The notes under the pieces were generated by a model. It was given only the letters and a program-made list of their open reading frames with translations, was not told the origin of the DNA and ran no database searches. A stretch of 64,000 nucleotides of DNA, from positions 3,162,001-3,226,000 of the forward strand of contig AP035880.1 in assembly GCA_045866215.1 (NCBI GenBank), in the 5' to 3' direction. Source of the DNA: Croceivirga sp009797885. GTDB lineage: Bacteria; Bacteroidota; Bacteroidia; Flavobacteriales; Flavobacteriaceae. The stretch's first letter is position 1. Each line of letters opens with the position of its first letter. Made by a program: the position numbers and the translations under genes. Positions 52,310-61,490 of the stretch are shown here, piece by piece.

Positions 52310-53950
52310 ATGGCAGAAGTAATCAATATGCCCAGGTTGAGCGATACCATGGAAGAAGGTACGGTCGCCAAATGGTTAAAGAAAGTAGGGGATAAAGTTG
52401 AAGAGGGAGACATCCTTGCTGAGATTGAAACCGATAAGGCTACTATGGAATTCGAGTCCTTTCATGAGGGAACGCTTTTGCATATAGGCATTCAAGAAGG
52501 GGATGGCGCTCCAGTGGATTCTTTATTGGCAATTATTGGCGAGGAAGGGGAGGATATTTCTGCCCTATTAAATGGAAGTGGAACCGCAACAACGGAACCC
52601 GAAGTGCCTGAACCAAAAGACGAAGGGGCTTCTCCGTCCCCGGCTGCAGGTGGAGCTATCCCGGAAGGTGTCGAAATCATTACCATGCCCCGCCTAAGTG
52701 ACACTATGGAAGAAGGTACGGTGGCATCTTGGTTGAAAAAAGTTGGGGATTCCATTGAAGAAGGGGATATCCTGGCCGAGATTGAAACGGACAAAGCGAC
52801 CATGGAGTTTGAATCCTTCTACTCAGGGACCTTATTGCACATAGGAATCCAGGAAGGAGAAGGCGCTCCCGTAGACTCTTTGCTTGCCATCATAGGGCCG
52901 GAGGGAACCGATGTAAATGCCGTTCTAAATGCAGGGCCTTCCACTGCCAGTACCTCAGAAAAAGGGACTGCCCCCGTGGAAAATACTACCGAAGCGGCAA
53001 AAAAAGAGGAAGTTTCCGTAGCGGTTTCAAGTACGTCTTCAGGAGAACGAATTTTTGCTTCACCTTTGGCAAAGAAAATAGCCGCCGATAAGGGAATCGA
53101 TCTTTCCCAAATCAATGGTTCGGGAGATAATGGAAGGATTGTCAAGCGCGATGTTGAGAATTATAAACCATCAACTACTGCTGCACCTCAGGTCGCCGCC
53201 GTTGCGACCACGGCTGATACCGCAGCGGTAGCAGCTTCTGTAGCCCCAGTTTCATTGCCTGTTGGTGAAGAGGGTTCAGAAGAGGTGAAGAACTCCACCA
53301 TGCGAAAGGTCATTGCCAAACGTTTGGGTGAGTCCAAATTTAGCGCACCACATTATTATTTGACCATAGAAGTGGATATGGACAATGCCAAAGCTTCACG
53401 ATCGCAGATCAACAGCTTACCCGATACCAAAGTATCGTTCAATGATATGGTATTGAAGGCCTGTGCCATGGCCTTGAAGAAACATCCACAGGTAAATACC
53501 TCCTGGAACGGGGATACTACCAGGTACAACCACCATATACATATGGGGGTGGCCGTGGCCGTGGATGATGGACTGGTGGTACCCGTCCTAAAATTTGCCG
53601 ATCAAATGAGCCTTACCCAAATAGGGGGGGCTGTAAAAGATTTGGCGGGACGTGCCAGGTCAAAAAAGATAAAGCCGGATGAGATGGAAGGGAGTACGTT
53701 TACGGTTTCAAACTTAGGGATGTTCGGTATTTTGGAATTTACTTCCATTATCAATCAACCCAATTCGGCAATATTGTCCGTTGGCGCCATTGTGGAAAAA
53801 CCCGTTGTTAAAAATGGGGCCATTGTGGCTGGGAGTACTATGAAGGTAACTTTGGCCTGTGACCATAGAACCGTGGATGGAGCCACTGGTGCACAGTTTT
53901 TACAAACGCTGAGGGCATATTTGGAAAATCCCGTTACTATGTTGGCCTAG
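52310..53950 (+). CDS. aceF: Pyruvate dehydrogenase E2 (dihydrolipoyl acetyltransferase), two lipoyl domains
   Basis: A 546-residue E2 core of pyruvate dehydrogenase. It has two very similar lipoyl domains at about 1-80 and 120-200, each with ETDKATMEFES (lipoyl-lysines at about 43 and 162), Pro/Ala/Ser/Thr-rich linkers, an E1/E3-binding domain at about 245-285 (FASPLAKKIAADKGIDLSQI), and the catalytic domain at about 320-546 with CDHRTVDGATGAQFL near 517. It begins 4 bp after pdhA. The M28 peptidase gene follows after a terminator. Confidence 0.95.
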   Translation: MAEVINMPRLSDTMEEGTVAKWLKKVGDKVEEGDILAEIETDKATMEFESFHEGTLLHIGIQEGDGAPVDSLLAIIGEEGEDISALLNGSGTATTEPEVPEPKDEGASPSPAAGGAIPEGVEIITMPRLSDTMEEGTVASWLKKVGDSIEEGDILAEIETDKATMEFESFYSGTLLHIGIQEGEGAPVDSLLAIIGPEGTDVNAVLNAGPSTASTSEKGTAPVENTTEAAKKEEVSVAVSSTSSGERIFASPLAKKIAADKGIDLSQINGSGDNGRIVKRDVENYKPSTTAAPQVAAVATTADTAAVAASVAPVSLPVGEEGSEEVKNSTMRKVIAKRLGESKFSAPHYYLTIEVDMDNAKASRSQINSLPDTKVSFNDMVLKACAMALKKHPQVNTSWNGDTTRYNHHIHMGVAVAVDDGLVVPVLKFADQMSLTQIGGAVKDLAGRARSKKIKPDEMEGSTFTVSNLGMFGILEFTSIINQPNSAILSVGAIVEKPVVKNGAIVAGSTMKVTLACDHRTVDGATGAQFLQTLRAYLENPVTMLA

Positions 53951-53993
53951 TTTTTTACTACGTTCACTTAAGTTATAAAGTCGAAAATCGATC

Positions 53994-54020
53994 AAAGCAT
54001 CTTTAGGGATGCTTTTTTTA
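53994..54020 (+). terminator. Terminator after the E2 gene
   Basis: AAAGCATC-TTTAGG-GATGCTTT forms an 8-bp stem with a run of T following. It ends the pdhA-E2 transcript. Confidence 0.85.
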
Positions 54021-54050
54021 TCTTTATCAGGTACTGGAAATACTTAGAAA

Positions 54051-55076
54051 ATGAAACAGCTGTATGTATTGCTTTATGCGCTTTTTTTTGTGACCTGTGG
54101 TTCCACACAAATTGTGGAAACGGACACAAAGTCCCTTCCCAAACCGGCAGGTCCGGAAGGGGTAAAGGCTGAGATGCCTCCAAAAACAGCTGTTGTTGAA
54201 GCAGATGAATTCACTTCCAAGGAAAAAATAGAGGTTCTTATGAATTACTTGGCCTCAGACGAGTTGGAAGGACGGGATTCCGGTTCCAAAGGAATAGAAC
54301 TGGCAGCGCAGTTCATAGAAAAATATTTTGGGGACCATGGAATAGCCCCCTATTACAGAACCTATCGCGATACATTGTCGAACTTCAGGAAATCGGCCTA
54401 TAACATTGTAGGTGTTGTGGAGGGCAATGACCCAAATTTGAAAAACGAATATATCGTCATTGGTGCACACTATGACCATATAGGTGTCATAAAGCCGGAA
54501 AGAGGGGATTATATTGCCAATGGCGCCAATGACAATGCTTCAGGAACAACCACCGTGATGGAGATTGCCCGGTATTTTGGTGAGCATACATCCAACAAGC
54601 GCAGTTTGATTTTTGCGCTCTTCAGTGCGGAAGAAAAAGGATTGTTGGGTTCCAAACATATGGCCCAAAACATGAAGGAGGACGGACTGAACCTTTATAC
54701 CATGCTCAACTTTGAAATGGTTGGAGTGCCGATGAAAGGAAAGGATTATGAGTTGTTCATTACGGGATACGATAAATCGAACCTTGCTGAGGTAAGCAAT
54801 GGATATGGGGGTGAAAATTTTATTGGTTTTTCCCGAACGGCCAGGGACTATGGCTTGTTCCAGCGTTCGGACAATTACTATTTCTACAGGCTGTTTAAGG
54901 TCCCCTCGCATACCTATTGCGCGTTTGATTTCACCAATTTCCCATACTATCACAAAGTGGGTGACGAGGTCTCCGAAATGGACTTTGAATTTATGGCCAA
55001 TGTAGTGAACAGAATGATTCCTGTTGTTGAGGGTATCGCCAATGCACCAACCCAAGAGGTAAAGTTGAACAAGTAG
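54051..55076 (+). CDS. M28-family metallopeptidase lipoprotein
   Basis: A 341-residue exported zinc aminopeptidase-like protein. The signal ends in LFFVTCGSTQ (Cys16, lipoprotein type). M28 motifs are in order: HYDHIG (about 141, first zinc His), NGANDNASGT (about 160, bridging Asp), SAEEKGLLGSKHM (about 193, catalytic Glu pair), and later FPYYHKVGDEVSEMD with the last His ligand. The usual family length is about 300-350. It lies behind the pdh operon in its own transcript, and the SDR gene follows after 75 bp. Confidence 0.92.
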   Translation: MKQLYVLLYALFFVTCGSTQIVETDTKSLPKPAGPEGVKAEMPPKTAVVEADEFTSKEKIEVLMNYLASDELEGRDSGSKGIELAAQFIEKYFGDHGIAPYYRTYRDTLSNFRKSAYNIVGVVEGNDPNLKNEYIVIGAHYDHIGVIKPERGDYIANGANDNASGTTTVMEIARYFGEHTSNKRSLIFALFSAEEKGLLGSKHMAQNMKEDGLNLYTMLNFEMVGVPMKGKDYELFITGYDKSNLAEVSNGYGGENFIGFSRTARDYGLFQRSDNYYFYRLFKVPSHTYCAFDFTNFPYYHKVGDEVSEMDFEFMANVVNRMIPVVEGIANAPTQEVKLNK

Positions 55077-55151
55077 AACATTGTTGTTCCCTTAAAGGGA
55101 GCATACCAAAAGAGGAATCGCTTGCTATCTTCGATGGAAATATAGAAAACC

Positions 55152-55832
55152 ATGTCCAAAAAAAATATCATCATTACCGGAACCAGTCGTGGAATTGGCT
55201 TTGAATTGGCCAAGCTTTTTGCCGATGACGGTCATAAGGTTCTGGCACTTTCACGTAATCCAAGGCCTATTTTGGATGTTGGCCATGCCAATATTGCCAC
55301 ATTTTCCTGCGATTTATGCAGCAAAGAGGATTATGAAAAGGTTAGGGAATTTATTGCGGATTGGGAAAGGGTGGATATTCTTATAAACAATGCAGGAGCA
55401 TTGCTGAACAAACCTTTTTTGGAAACGACGACCGATGAGTTTGAGGCCATTTACAAAGTAAACGTTTTCGCAGTGGCCGAACTTACCCGGTTGGCGGTAC
55501 CAAAAATGGACAAAGGTCATGTGGTTACGATAAGTTCTATGGGAGGTGTGCAGGGAAGTGTAAAATTTCCGGGTCTATCGGCATATAGTTCCAGCAAGGG
55601 GGCGGTAATTACACTTACAGAGCTTTGGGCGGAAGAATTCAAGGAAACGGGACCCTCATTCAATGTTTTGGCCATTGGAGCCGTACAGACCGAGATGTTG
55701 GCAGAAGCCTTTCCGGGCTACGAAGCCCCTTTAACGGCCAAACAGATGGCAAACTATATCAAACACTTTGCTTTAACGGGCCATCAGTTTTACAATGGAA
55801 AGCTGCTACAGGTAAGCAGTACCACACCTTAA
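55152..55832 (+). CDS. SDR-family NAD(P)-dependent oxidoreductase
   Basis: A 226-residue classical short-chain dehydrogenase. The cofactor motif is TGTSRGIGFELAKLF (about 8-22), NNAGAL follows at about 80, a catalytic Ser is in VTISSMGG (about 128), and YSSSKGA (Tyr about 144, Lys about 148) completes the active site. No substrate-specific feature is visible. It could be co-transcribed with the peptidase. It converges with the sugar transporter gene. Confidence 0.9.
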   Translation: MSKKNIIITGTSRGIGFELAKLFADDGHKVLALSRNPRPILDVGHANIATFSCDLCSKEDYEKVREFIADWERVDILINNAGALLNKPFLETTTDEFEAIYKVNVFAVAELTRLAVPKMDKGHVVTISSMGGVQGSVKFPGLSAYSSSKGAVITLTELWAEEFKETGPSFNVLAIGAVQTEMLAEAFPGYEAPLTAKQMANYIKHFALTGHQFYNGKLLQVSSTTP

Positions 55833-55946
55833 CGCTTTCTTGTGGATTTCGGATTCTGGGGAAGCCATCCGATGAAACAAAATTGGTTACCCAACATTTT
55901 TTGCTTTTTGCTTCAAACCCTTATAACCCATAAAGTTGTTGGAGTT

Positions 55947-57506
55947 TCATTTTACCAATTGCGCTTCAAGTTCTTCCAAGGATTTGCCTTTGGTCTCCGG
56001 AATGACCCGGATAATAAAAATAAGGCCGACAAAAGCAAACAACCCGTATAAAAGGAAGGTCAATGCACTGCCAATAGTGGACAACTCCCATGGGAAAATG
56101 AATTGAACACCCGCCGATACGGCAGAATTCACAAATCCAACGAAAGAGATGGCAACCCCCCTGATCTTTAAGGGGAACAGCTCAGAGAACAACACCCACA
56201 TAACCGGACCCAAGGAAATGGCAAAACAAGCTACAAAACCGATAATGCCAATAAGTATAAGGGATGGATTCATGTCTATGGCGGCCGTAATCAATTCCGA
56301 CTCGTGTTGTTTGGCCCTTTCGGTTCCCAATACTGATTTGAGCTCGTTTTTATACTGAACATCGTTTTCGAATGACTTCCCTACGAGTATAGAGAGTTCC
56401 TCCCTAAGTTCCGTGTCCGGCAGTGTGTTGATTTGTTCCTGGGTTAGCCTGTAGGTTGCGGAATTGAAGCCATATGCCAATAACACCATAAATACGCCTA
56501 TTCCTGCTACCCCAAATGCCAGTAGTGGTTTTCGCCCTAGCTTATCGATGAGTACCATGGCCAAAATGGTGAAGATGAGGTTTGTCACCCCAACGAGTAT
56601 GGCTTGGATAAAGGAGGCATCCGTTCCTATCCCGGATTGCTCAAAAATCATGGGTGCGTAAAAGAATACGGAGTTAATTCCCGTAATCTGTTGTAGGACG
56701 GCTATTACGACGCCAATGGTAATCACCAATCGCATGGCGGGCCGGAACAACTCCGCAAGGGAGACCTTGTTCTTGTTCCTATCATTTTCCAAAGATGCTG
56801 TTACGGCCTTTATATCCTTCTCTGCCTGTTCTTCCGAACTGAACTTTCTAAGTACGGTTTTTGCTTCCTTTACCAACTCCTTCATGAGTAGCCACCTGGG
56901 GCTTCTAGGTACGGACAGCAGTCCAAAAAAATACAGAACTGCCGGCAGTGCCTCAACTCCCAACATCCAACGCCAGTTGTTTTCTGCAATTCCCAATGCC
57001 CGTACCCAATTGGCATCCGAGTCTCCCAAGGAAAGAATAAAGTAGTTGCTAAAAAAAGCGATAGTAATACCCAGTACAATATTTAATTGATTGAAAGAAA
57101 CCAACCTGCCCCTTTGTTCAGGAGGGGAGATTTCAGCAATGTACATGGGTGCCAGAATCAGGGATGCCCCCACACCTACACCGCCGAGCATCCGAAAGAT
57201 GAGGAAAGACAAAAAATTTGGGGCCAAAGCCGAACCTATGGCCGATACGGTAAAAACCACTGCACAGGTTTTGAGTATGGTCCTTCTTCCAAATCGATCG
57301 CTCAATGGTCCGGAGATCATCATTGCCAAAGCGGCAACGATGGTTAAAGAACTCACGGAGAAACCTAGTTCCAGGTCCGTGAGATTGAAATCTATCTGAA
57401 CAAATTTGTTCACTCCCGAAATTACTGAGGCGTCAAAACCCATAAGGAAGCCACCCAAAGCAACGATTAGGGCAATACGAATGGTAAAAAGTGTCTTTCT
57501 GTTCAT
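55947..57506 (-). CDS. Sugar-porter family MFS transporter
   Basis: A 519-residue, 12-helix major facilitator of the sugar porter type (XylE/GLUT-like), probably a sugar-proton symporter. Signatures: GPLSDRFGRRTILK after helix 2, PMYIAEISPPEQRGRLVSFN, the central RSPRWLLMK, QQITGINSVFFYAP in helix 7, and PETKGKSLEELEAQ at the C-terminus. An insert of about 70 polar residues (about 345-420) between two helices of the second half is larger than in XylE. The sugar cannot be named. Confidence 0.92.
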   Translation of the reverse strand: MNRKTLFTIRIALIVALGGFLMGFDASVISGVNKFVQIDFNLTDLELGFSVSSLTIVAALAMMISGPLSDRFGRRTILKTCAVVFTVSAIGSALAPNFLSFLIFRMLGGVGVGASLILAPMYIAEISPPEQRGRLVSFNQLNIVLGITIAFFSNYFILSLGDSDANWVRALGIAENNWRWMLGVEALPAVLYFFGLLSVPRSPRWLLMKELVKEAKTVLRKFSSEEQAEKDIKAVTASLENDRNKNKVSLAELFRPAMRLVITIGVVIAVLQQITGINSVFFYAPMIFEQSGIGTDASFIQAILVGVTNLIFTILAMVLIDKLGRKPLLAFGVAGIGVFMVLLAYGFNSATYRLTQEQINTLPDTELREELSILVGKSFENDVQYKNELKSVLGTERAKQHESELITAAIDMNPSLILIGIIGFVACFAISLGPVMWVLFSELFPLKIRGVAISFVGFVNSAVSAGVQFIFPWELSTIGSALTFLLYGLFAFVGLIFIIRVIPETKGKSLEELEAQLVK

Positions 57507-57627
57507 ATAAAGTGGTCATTGTATGCCAGGACAGCCAGTAGAATGGGGTTTTCGCATAGCTTTTTTGAATGTCATAAGCCCCTGGGGAAATGAATTTACC
57601 CATCAATGGGTTCCTGCCATGTTCTTT

Positions 57628-58110
57628 TTAGTTGGTTGCTGGTTGAATTATTTCACGAATGGTTGCCCAACCTGTAGGGCTTTTATCGTACCTAATATAG
57701 GTGACCATTGTTCGTCCCATAAATATAAAGGGCTCGCCACCACTTTTTGGTGTTCCTTTAATGGAGAACTTGGTTTGCTCAATTGCGATATTGTCTTTTA
57801 CTAAAATGCTTTCCACATCATTCGTAAGGAATTCCAAATCGAAATTCCTTAACGTTTCTTCCAGTCCGCTTATAACTTCATCCCTACCTATTTTAAGGTC
57901 ATTATATCCCAACGCTTTAATGACATCGGGGTGGTGAAGTGACCTTATTATTTCGATATCTCCATCTGAAAAGGCCTTTCGGATGATTTCCCCGTTTTTC
58001 AAGATTTCATTTTTACTATTTTCATTTTGGGGGTGTACCGCTAGCGGTAGGGCCATAATACATAAAATTAGTAAAACCCAATTGCTGCAAGTTCTGTTTC
58101 CTATTTTCAT
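57628..58110 (-). CDS. SnoaL/NTF2-like (DUF4440-type) secreted protein
   Basis: A 160-residue protein from ATG 58108-58110, with a signal peptide (VLLILCIMALPLAVHPQ) and a single NTF2-like cone-shaped domain: GEIIRKAFSDGDIEIIRSLH, VISGLEETLRNFDLEFL and MGRTMVTYIRYDKSPTGWA. Members bind or convert small molecules, and many have no known role. It lies on the same strand upstream of the MFS gene but 121 bp from it, with no tight linkage. Confidence 0.8.
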   Translation of the reverse strand: MKIGNRTCSNWVLLILCIMALPLAVHPQNENSKNEILKNGEIIRKAFSDGDIEIIRSLHHPDVIKALGYNDLKIGRDEVISGLEETLRNFDLEFLTNDVESILVKDNIAIEQTKFSIKGTPKSGGEPFIFMGRTMVTYIRYDKSPTGWATIREIIQPATN

Positions 58111-58335
58111 GATTTTCCCTTTAAATCGTCTAAACGCCGGATTTATGGTACGGCTAATTTTAATGAAATATAGCAAAATCCATCCAACAAGGTCAGGCCA
58201 TAGGGGAACGGTCAATGGCAATGTGGGTATTGCCTATGGCAGGGAACCATTTTTTCCCTAAAAAATGATAATGTTGTTTTTATGGGGACATATTCGCAGG
58301 TAGCTTGTAACTTCGTGTAAATTCAATTGGCAATA

Positions 58336-58941
58336 GTGAACAGCACCTTACAGAGATATTTACCGGAACGTGCCGTAGGCCCTTGCTTTGAACTCATTAA
58401 AAACAATTCGGTACATCTTAAAATTGTGAATCACCGAGTAACGCGTCATGGGGATTATAGACGGGCGTCCAGTGGTCAACATCAAATCACGGTAAATGCA
58501 AGTTTGAACAAATACCGTTTTTTGATCACCTTGGTTCATGAAATTGCCCATTTAGTGGCATTTGAAACCTATGGGAGAATGATCAAACCCCATGGAAAGG
58601 AGTGGAAAAGGACATTTCAAGAACTGATGTTGCCCTTTATTCGCCCCGAAATATTTCCTACCCAATTGCTTCCATTGGTGGCGGAACATTTTAAAAATCC
58701 AAAGGCAAGTAGCAGTACGGATGCACGGTTATCCATAGCTTTAAAGGCATTTGACGAGGCGCAACGATCGGAAAAGTCCTACGTTTTTGAAATACCTTTG
58801 GGAAGTACCTTTCGTCTGTACAACGGAAAGCTCTTTAAAAAAGGGAATAAACGTGTTAAAAGATATGAATGTATTGAGTTGGAAACTGGTCGATTGTTCC
58901 TGTTCCAGCCCAATGCAGAAGTTGAATTAATAACCGACTGA
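58336..58941 (+). CDS. SprT-like metallopeptidase-fold protein
   Basis: A 201-residue SprT-like protein. The zinc motif HEIAHLVAFE (HExxH) lies near residue 76, preceded by NHRVTRHGDYRRA and ITVNASLNKYRFLITLVHE, conserved in flavobacterial members. The second half (FRLYNGKLFKKGNKRVKRYE) is a basic strand-rich extension. I used GTG 58336; a TTG nine bases upstream is possible. Eukaryotic relatives cut DNA-protein crosslinks; the bacterial role is unproven. It precedes manC by 8 bp. Confidence 0.88.
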   Translation: MNSTLQRYLPERAVGPCFELIKNNSVHLKIVNHRVTRHGDYRRASSGQHQITVNASLNKYRFLITLVHEIAHLVAFETYGRMIKPHGKEWKRTFQELMLPFIRPEIFPTQLLPLVAEHFKNPKASSSTDARLSIALKAFDEAQRSEKSYVFEIPLGSTFRLYNGKLFKKGNKRVKRYECIELETGRLFLFQPNAEVELITD

Positions 58942-58949
58942 AGAAATCG

Positions 58950-60029
58950 ATGAACAAAAACTATTATGCCGTTTTAATGGCCGGGGGTGTTGGATCCCGG
59001 TTTTGGCCCGTAAGTACCACCAATAATCCCAAACAATTCCATGATATGTTGGGAATTGGTAAAACCTTGATTCAAAAAACCTTTGATCGTTTAAACCGCT
59101 TTATACCCACGGAAAACATTTTGATACTTACCAACGAGCGTTACAATGACTTGGTTTTGGAACAGTTGCCCTTGGTAAAACAAGAACAGGTGGTCTTGGA
59201 ACCGGCCATGCGCAATACAGCTCCCTGTATCCTTTATGCGGCCCTAAAAATCCAAAAGATCAATCCAAATGCCGTGATGATCGTAGCACCAAGCGATCAC
59301 TGGATTGAGGATGAGCAAGCATTTGAAGATGACGTAAAACTATGCTTTCAAAAATGTGAAAAGGAAGAGGTGCTATGTACCTTAGGGATAAAACCTACCT
59401 ATCCCAATACCGGTTTTGGCTATATTGAATTTGCGAAGAAGGAAACGGTCCAACTTAAAAAAGTGGCACAATTCCGGGAAAAGCCGGATTTAGCAACGGC
59501 CAAGGACTTTTTGGCCCAAGGGAACTTTCTTTGGAATGCCGGTATTTTTATGTGGAGCGTAAAAACCATTGTTAACGCTTTTGAGATGTACCAACCTGAT
59601 CAGTACCAACTATTTCAACAGGGATTTTCCTGTTATAATACTCCTGCTGAAGCACCTTTTATTCAAAAGAACTATCCTAAAGCGGAGAACATTTCCATAG
59701 ATTACGCTATCTTGGAACGGTCCAAGGCCATTTTTACCTTACCTGCCTCGTTTGACTGGAATGATTTGGGCACCTGGGGCGCACTTTATGAAAAATTGGA
59801 CAAGGACGGTGCCGGTAATGCCGTGGTCAATGCCAAGACACTTTTGACGGACGCCAACGGCAATATGATCCGGTCACCAAAAAACAAGGTAGTGATAGTT
59901 GAAGGACTTGAGGATTTCATCATTGTGGATAAGGACGATGTGCTGTTAATTTATCCCAAGTCCAAACAGCAGGATATTAAAAAAGTCCGGAGCCAGGTGA
60001 GCGATACTTTTGGGGAACATTTCGCATAA
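58950..60029 (+). CDS. manC: Mannose-1-phosphate guanylyltransferase
   Basis: A 359-residue nucleotidyltransferase that makes GDP-mannose from mannose-1-phosphate and GTP, for exopolysaccharide or glycoprotein sugars. The pyrophosphorylase motif GGVGSRFWPVST lies at about 12-23. FREKPDLATAKDFL and GNFLWNAGIFMWSVK are the sugar-binding signatures, and SFDWNDLGTWGALYEKL follows. It lacks the C-terminal isomerase domain of bifunctional AlgA/ManC enzymes. It lies 8 bp after the SprT-like gene and 3 bp before the DUF389 gene, so the three are likely one operon. Confidence 0.93.
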   Translation: MNKNYYAVLMAGGVGSRFWPVSTTNNPKQFHDMLGIGKTLIQKTFDRLNRFIPTENILILTNERYNDLVLEQLPLVKQEQVVLEPAMRNTAPCILYAALKIQKINPNAVMIVAPSDHWIEDEQAFEDDVKLCFQKCEKEEVLCTLGIKPTYPNTGFGYIEFAKKETVQLKKVAQFREKPDLATAKDFLAQGNFLWNAGIFMWSVKTIVNAFEMYQPDQYQLFQQGFSCYNTPAEAPFIQKNYPKAENISIDYAILERSKAIFTLPASFDWNDLGTWGALYEKLDKDGAGNAVVNAKTLLTDANGNMIRSPKNKVVIVEGLEDFIIVDKDDVLLIYPKSKQQDIKKVRSQVSDTFGEHFA

Positions 60030-60032
60030 CGT

Positions 60033-61487
60033 ATGAGTCAGAATCTATTTAATGAAGATGGGCATACTTCGGAAACCAATTCCGAAGAGGTAAAAAAGGA
60101 CTTTAAAGGACTTCTGGGAAGCGTTCGAAAGTTCACTTTGGAATTGCTGGAGATTCGTAGCAATACGGACCAGATCGCCACTAAAGAGTCGATTATTGCG
60201 GATATCCCTTTCAAAGGGCATACCTCCTGGATTCTCATTTGCTCCATATTTATTGCCTCTGTGGGGCTTAATGCCAATTCTACCGCAGTGGTAATAGGTG
60301 CCATGCTTATTTCTCCCTTAATGGGACCCATTTTGGGAATGGGGATGTCCTTGGCCATCAATGACGTGGAAACCTTACGCAAATCCATCAAGAATTTTGT
60401 GGTCATGGTGGTACTGAGTGTGATTACCGCATTTTTGTTTTTCTATATTTTTCCGATCCAGGATGAGTCCTCGGAACTTTTGGCACGCACAAAACCGGAT
60501 ATCCGAGATGTATTGATTGCCTTTTTTGGTGGTCTGGCCTTGGTGATAGCCCGCGCTAAAAAAGGAACGATAGCCAGTGTCATCTTTGGGGTTGCCATTG
60601 CAACCGCATTGATGCCGCCTTTGTGCACTGTGGGTTTTGGACTGGCCATTGGTAAATATGGGTATGCCCTGGGTGCGATGTACCTGTTTGTGATCAATAC
60701 CATTTTTATTGGTTTGGCAACTTTTTTGGTCATTAAATATTTGCGGTTCCCCATGGTGCGTTATGCGAATTCAAAACGAAGGCGCCGAATCGCAAGAATT
60801 GCCTCTGCCGTTGGTTTTTTAGTGATGCTTCCGGCTGGATATACCTTCTATATTGCGTTTAATGAATCGTTGTTCATGAAGCAAGCGCAAGAGTTTTTAT
60901 CGGAAACCATAGAGATTTATGAATTTGCCCAAAATGGAAGGTACTTGGACAATCTTACCAAACTGGAATATGACAACGACCATGGTTCATTGATTGAAAT
61001 TGTATGCATGGGTTCTGAGGAGATTCCCGCGAATGTTATCAGCTCATGGAGAAATAAACAAAGCACCTATAGCAGGCTTAAGGAAGCGGAATTCAATATT
61101 GTACAGGGCGGAAGGGACGACACCCAGGAAAAATATACCTATGTGACCGAACTCTATGAAGCTAAGAAAGCGGAATTGCTTACTAAGGACGAACGTATTC
61201 GCGTATTGGAAGAGGAGGTGGCCAGTCTAAGCAAAGCGGCATCCAAAAGTATTCCCTTTCAGGAGGTGATGTCAGAAGCCAAAATAATTTATGGGAATTT
61301 GACATCGGTTGGGTTTGCCTATCAAATTCAAACCGACTTTAAAAAAACCGATACCATTCCTGTATTTGAGGTCAAATGGAAGGATGGCGTTCGTCAATCC
61401 CAAAGGGATGCTGACCAACGTAAGCTTTCCTTATGGTTGAAAACCAGACTACAGGACTCCACATTGATTGTCCGAACGGCCGAATGA
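60033..61487 (+). CDS. DUF389 (TIGR00341-like) membrane protein
   Basis: A 484-residue protein. The N-terminal half (about 50-285) has some six hydrophobic segments with the DUF389 hallmark NSTAVVIGAMLISPLMGPIL and IASVIFGVAIATALMPPLCT. The C-terminal half (about 290-484) is hydrophilic with a coiled-coil stretch (LTKDERIRVLEEEVASL). The family is uncharacterised. It follows manC by 3 bp and converges with the phosphoesterase gene (3-bp gap). Confidence 0.88.
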   Translation: MSQNLFNEDGHTSETNSEEVKKDFKGLLGSVRKFTLELLEIRSNTDQIATKESIIADIPFKGHTSWILICSIFIASVGLNANSTAVVIGAMLISPLMGPILGMGMSLAINDVETLRKSIKNFVVMVVLSVITAFLFFYIFPIQDESSELLARTKPDIRDVLIAFFGGLALVIARAKKGTIASVIFGVAIATALMPPLCTVGFGLAIGKYGYALGAMYLFVINTIFIGLATFLVIKYLRFPMVRYANSKRRRRIARIASAVGFLVMLPAGYTFYIAFNESLFMKQAQEFLSETIEIYEFAQNGRYLDNLTKLEYDNDHGSLIEIVCMGSEEIPANVISSWRNKQSTYSRLKEAEFNIVQGGRDDTQEKYTYVTELYEAKKAELLTKDERIRVLEEEVASLSKAASKSIPFQEVMSEAKIIYGNLTSVGFAYQIQTDFKKTDTIPVFEVKWKDGVRQSQRDADQRKLSLWLKTRLQDSTLIVRTAE

Positions 61488-61490
61488 TCA

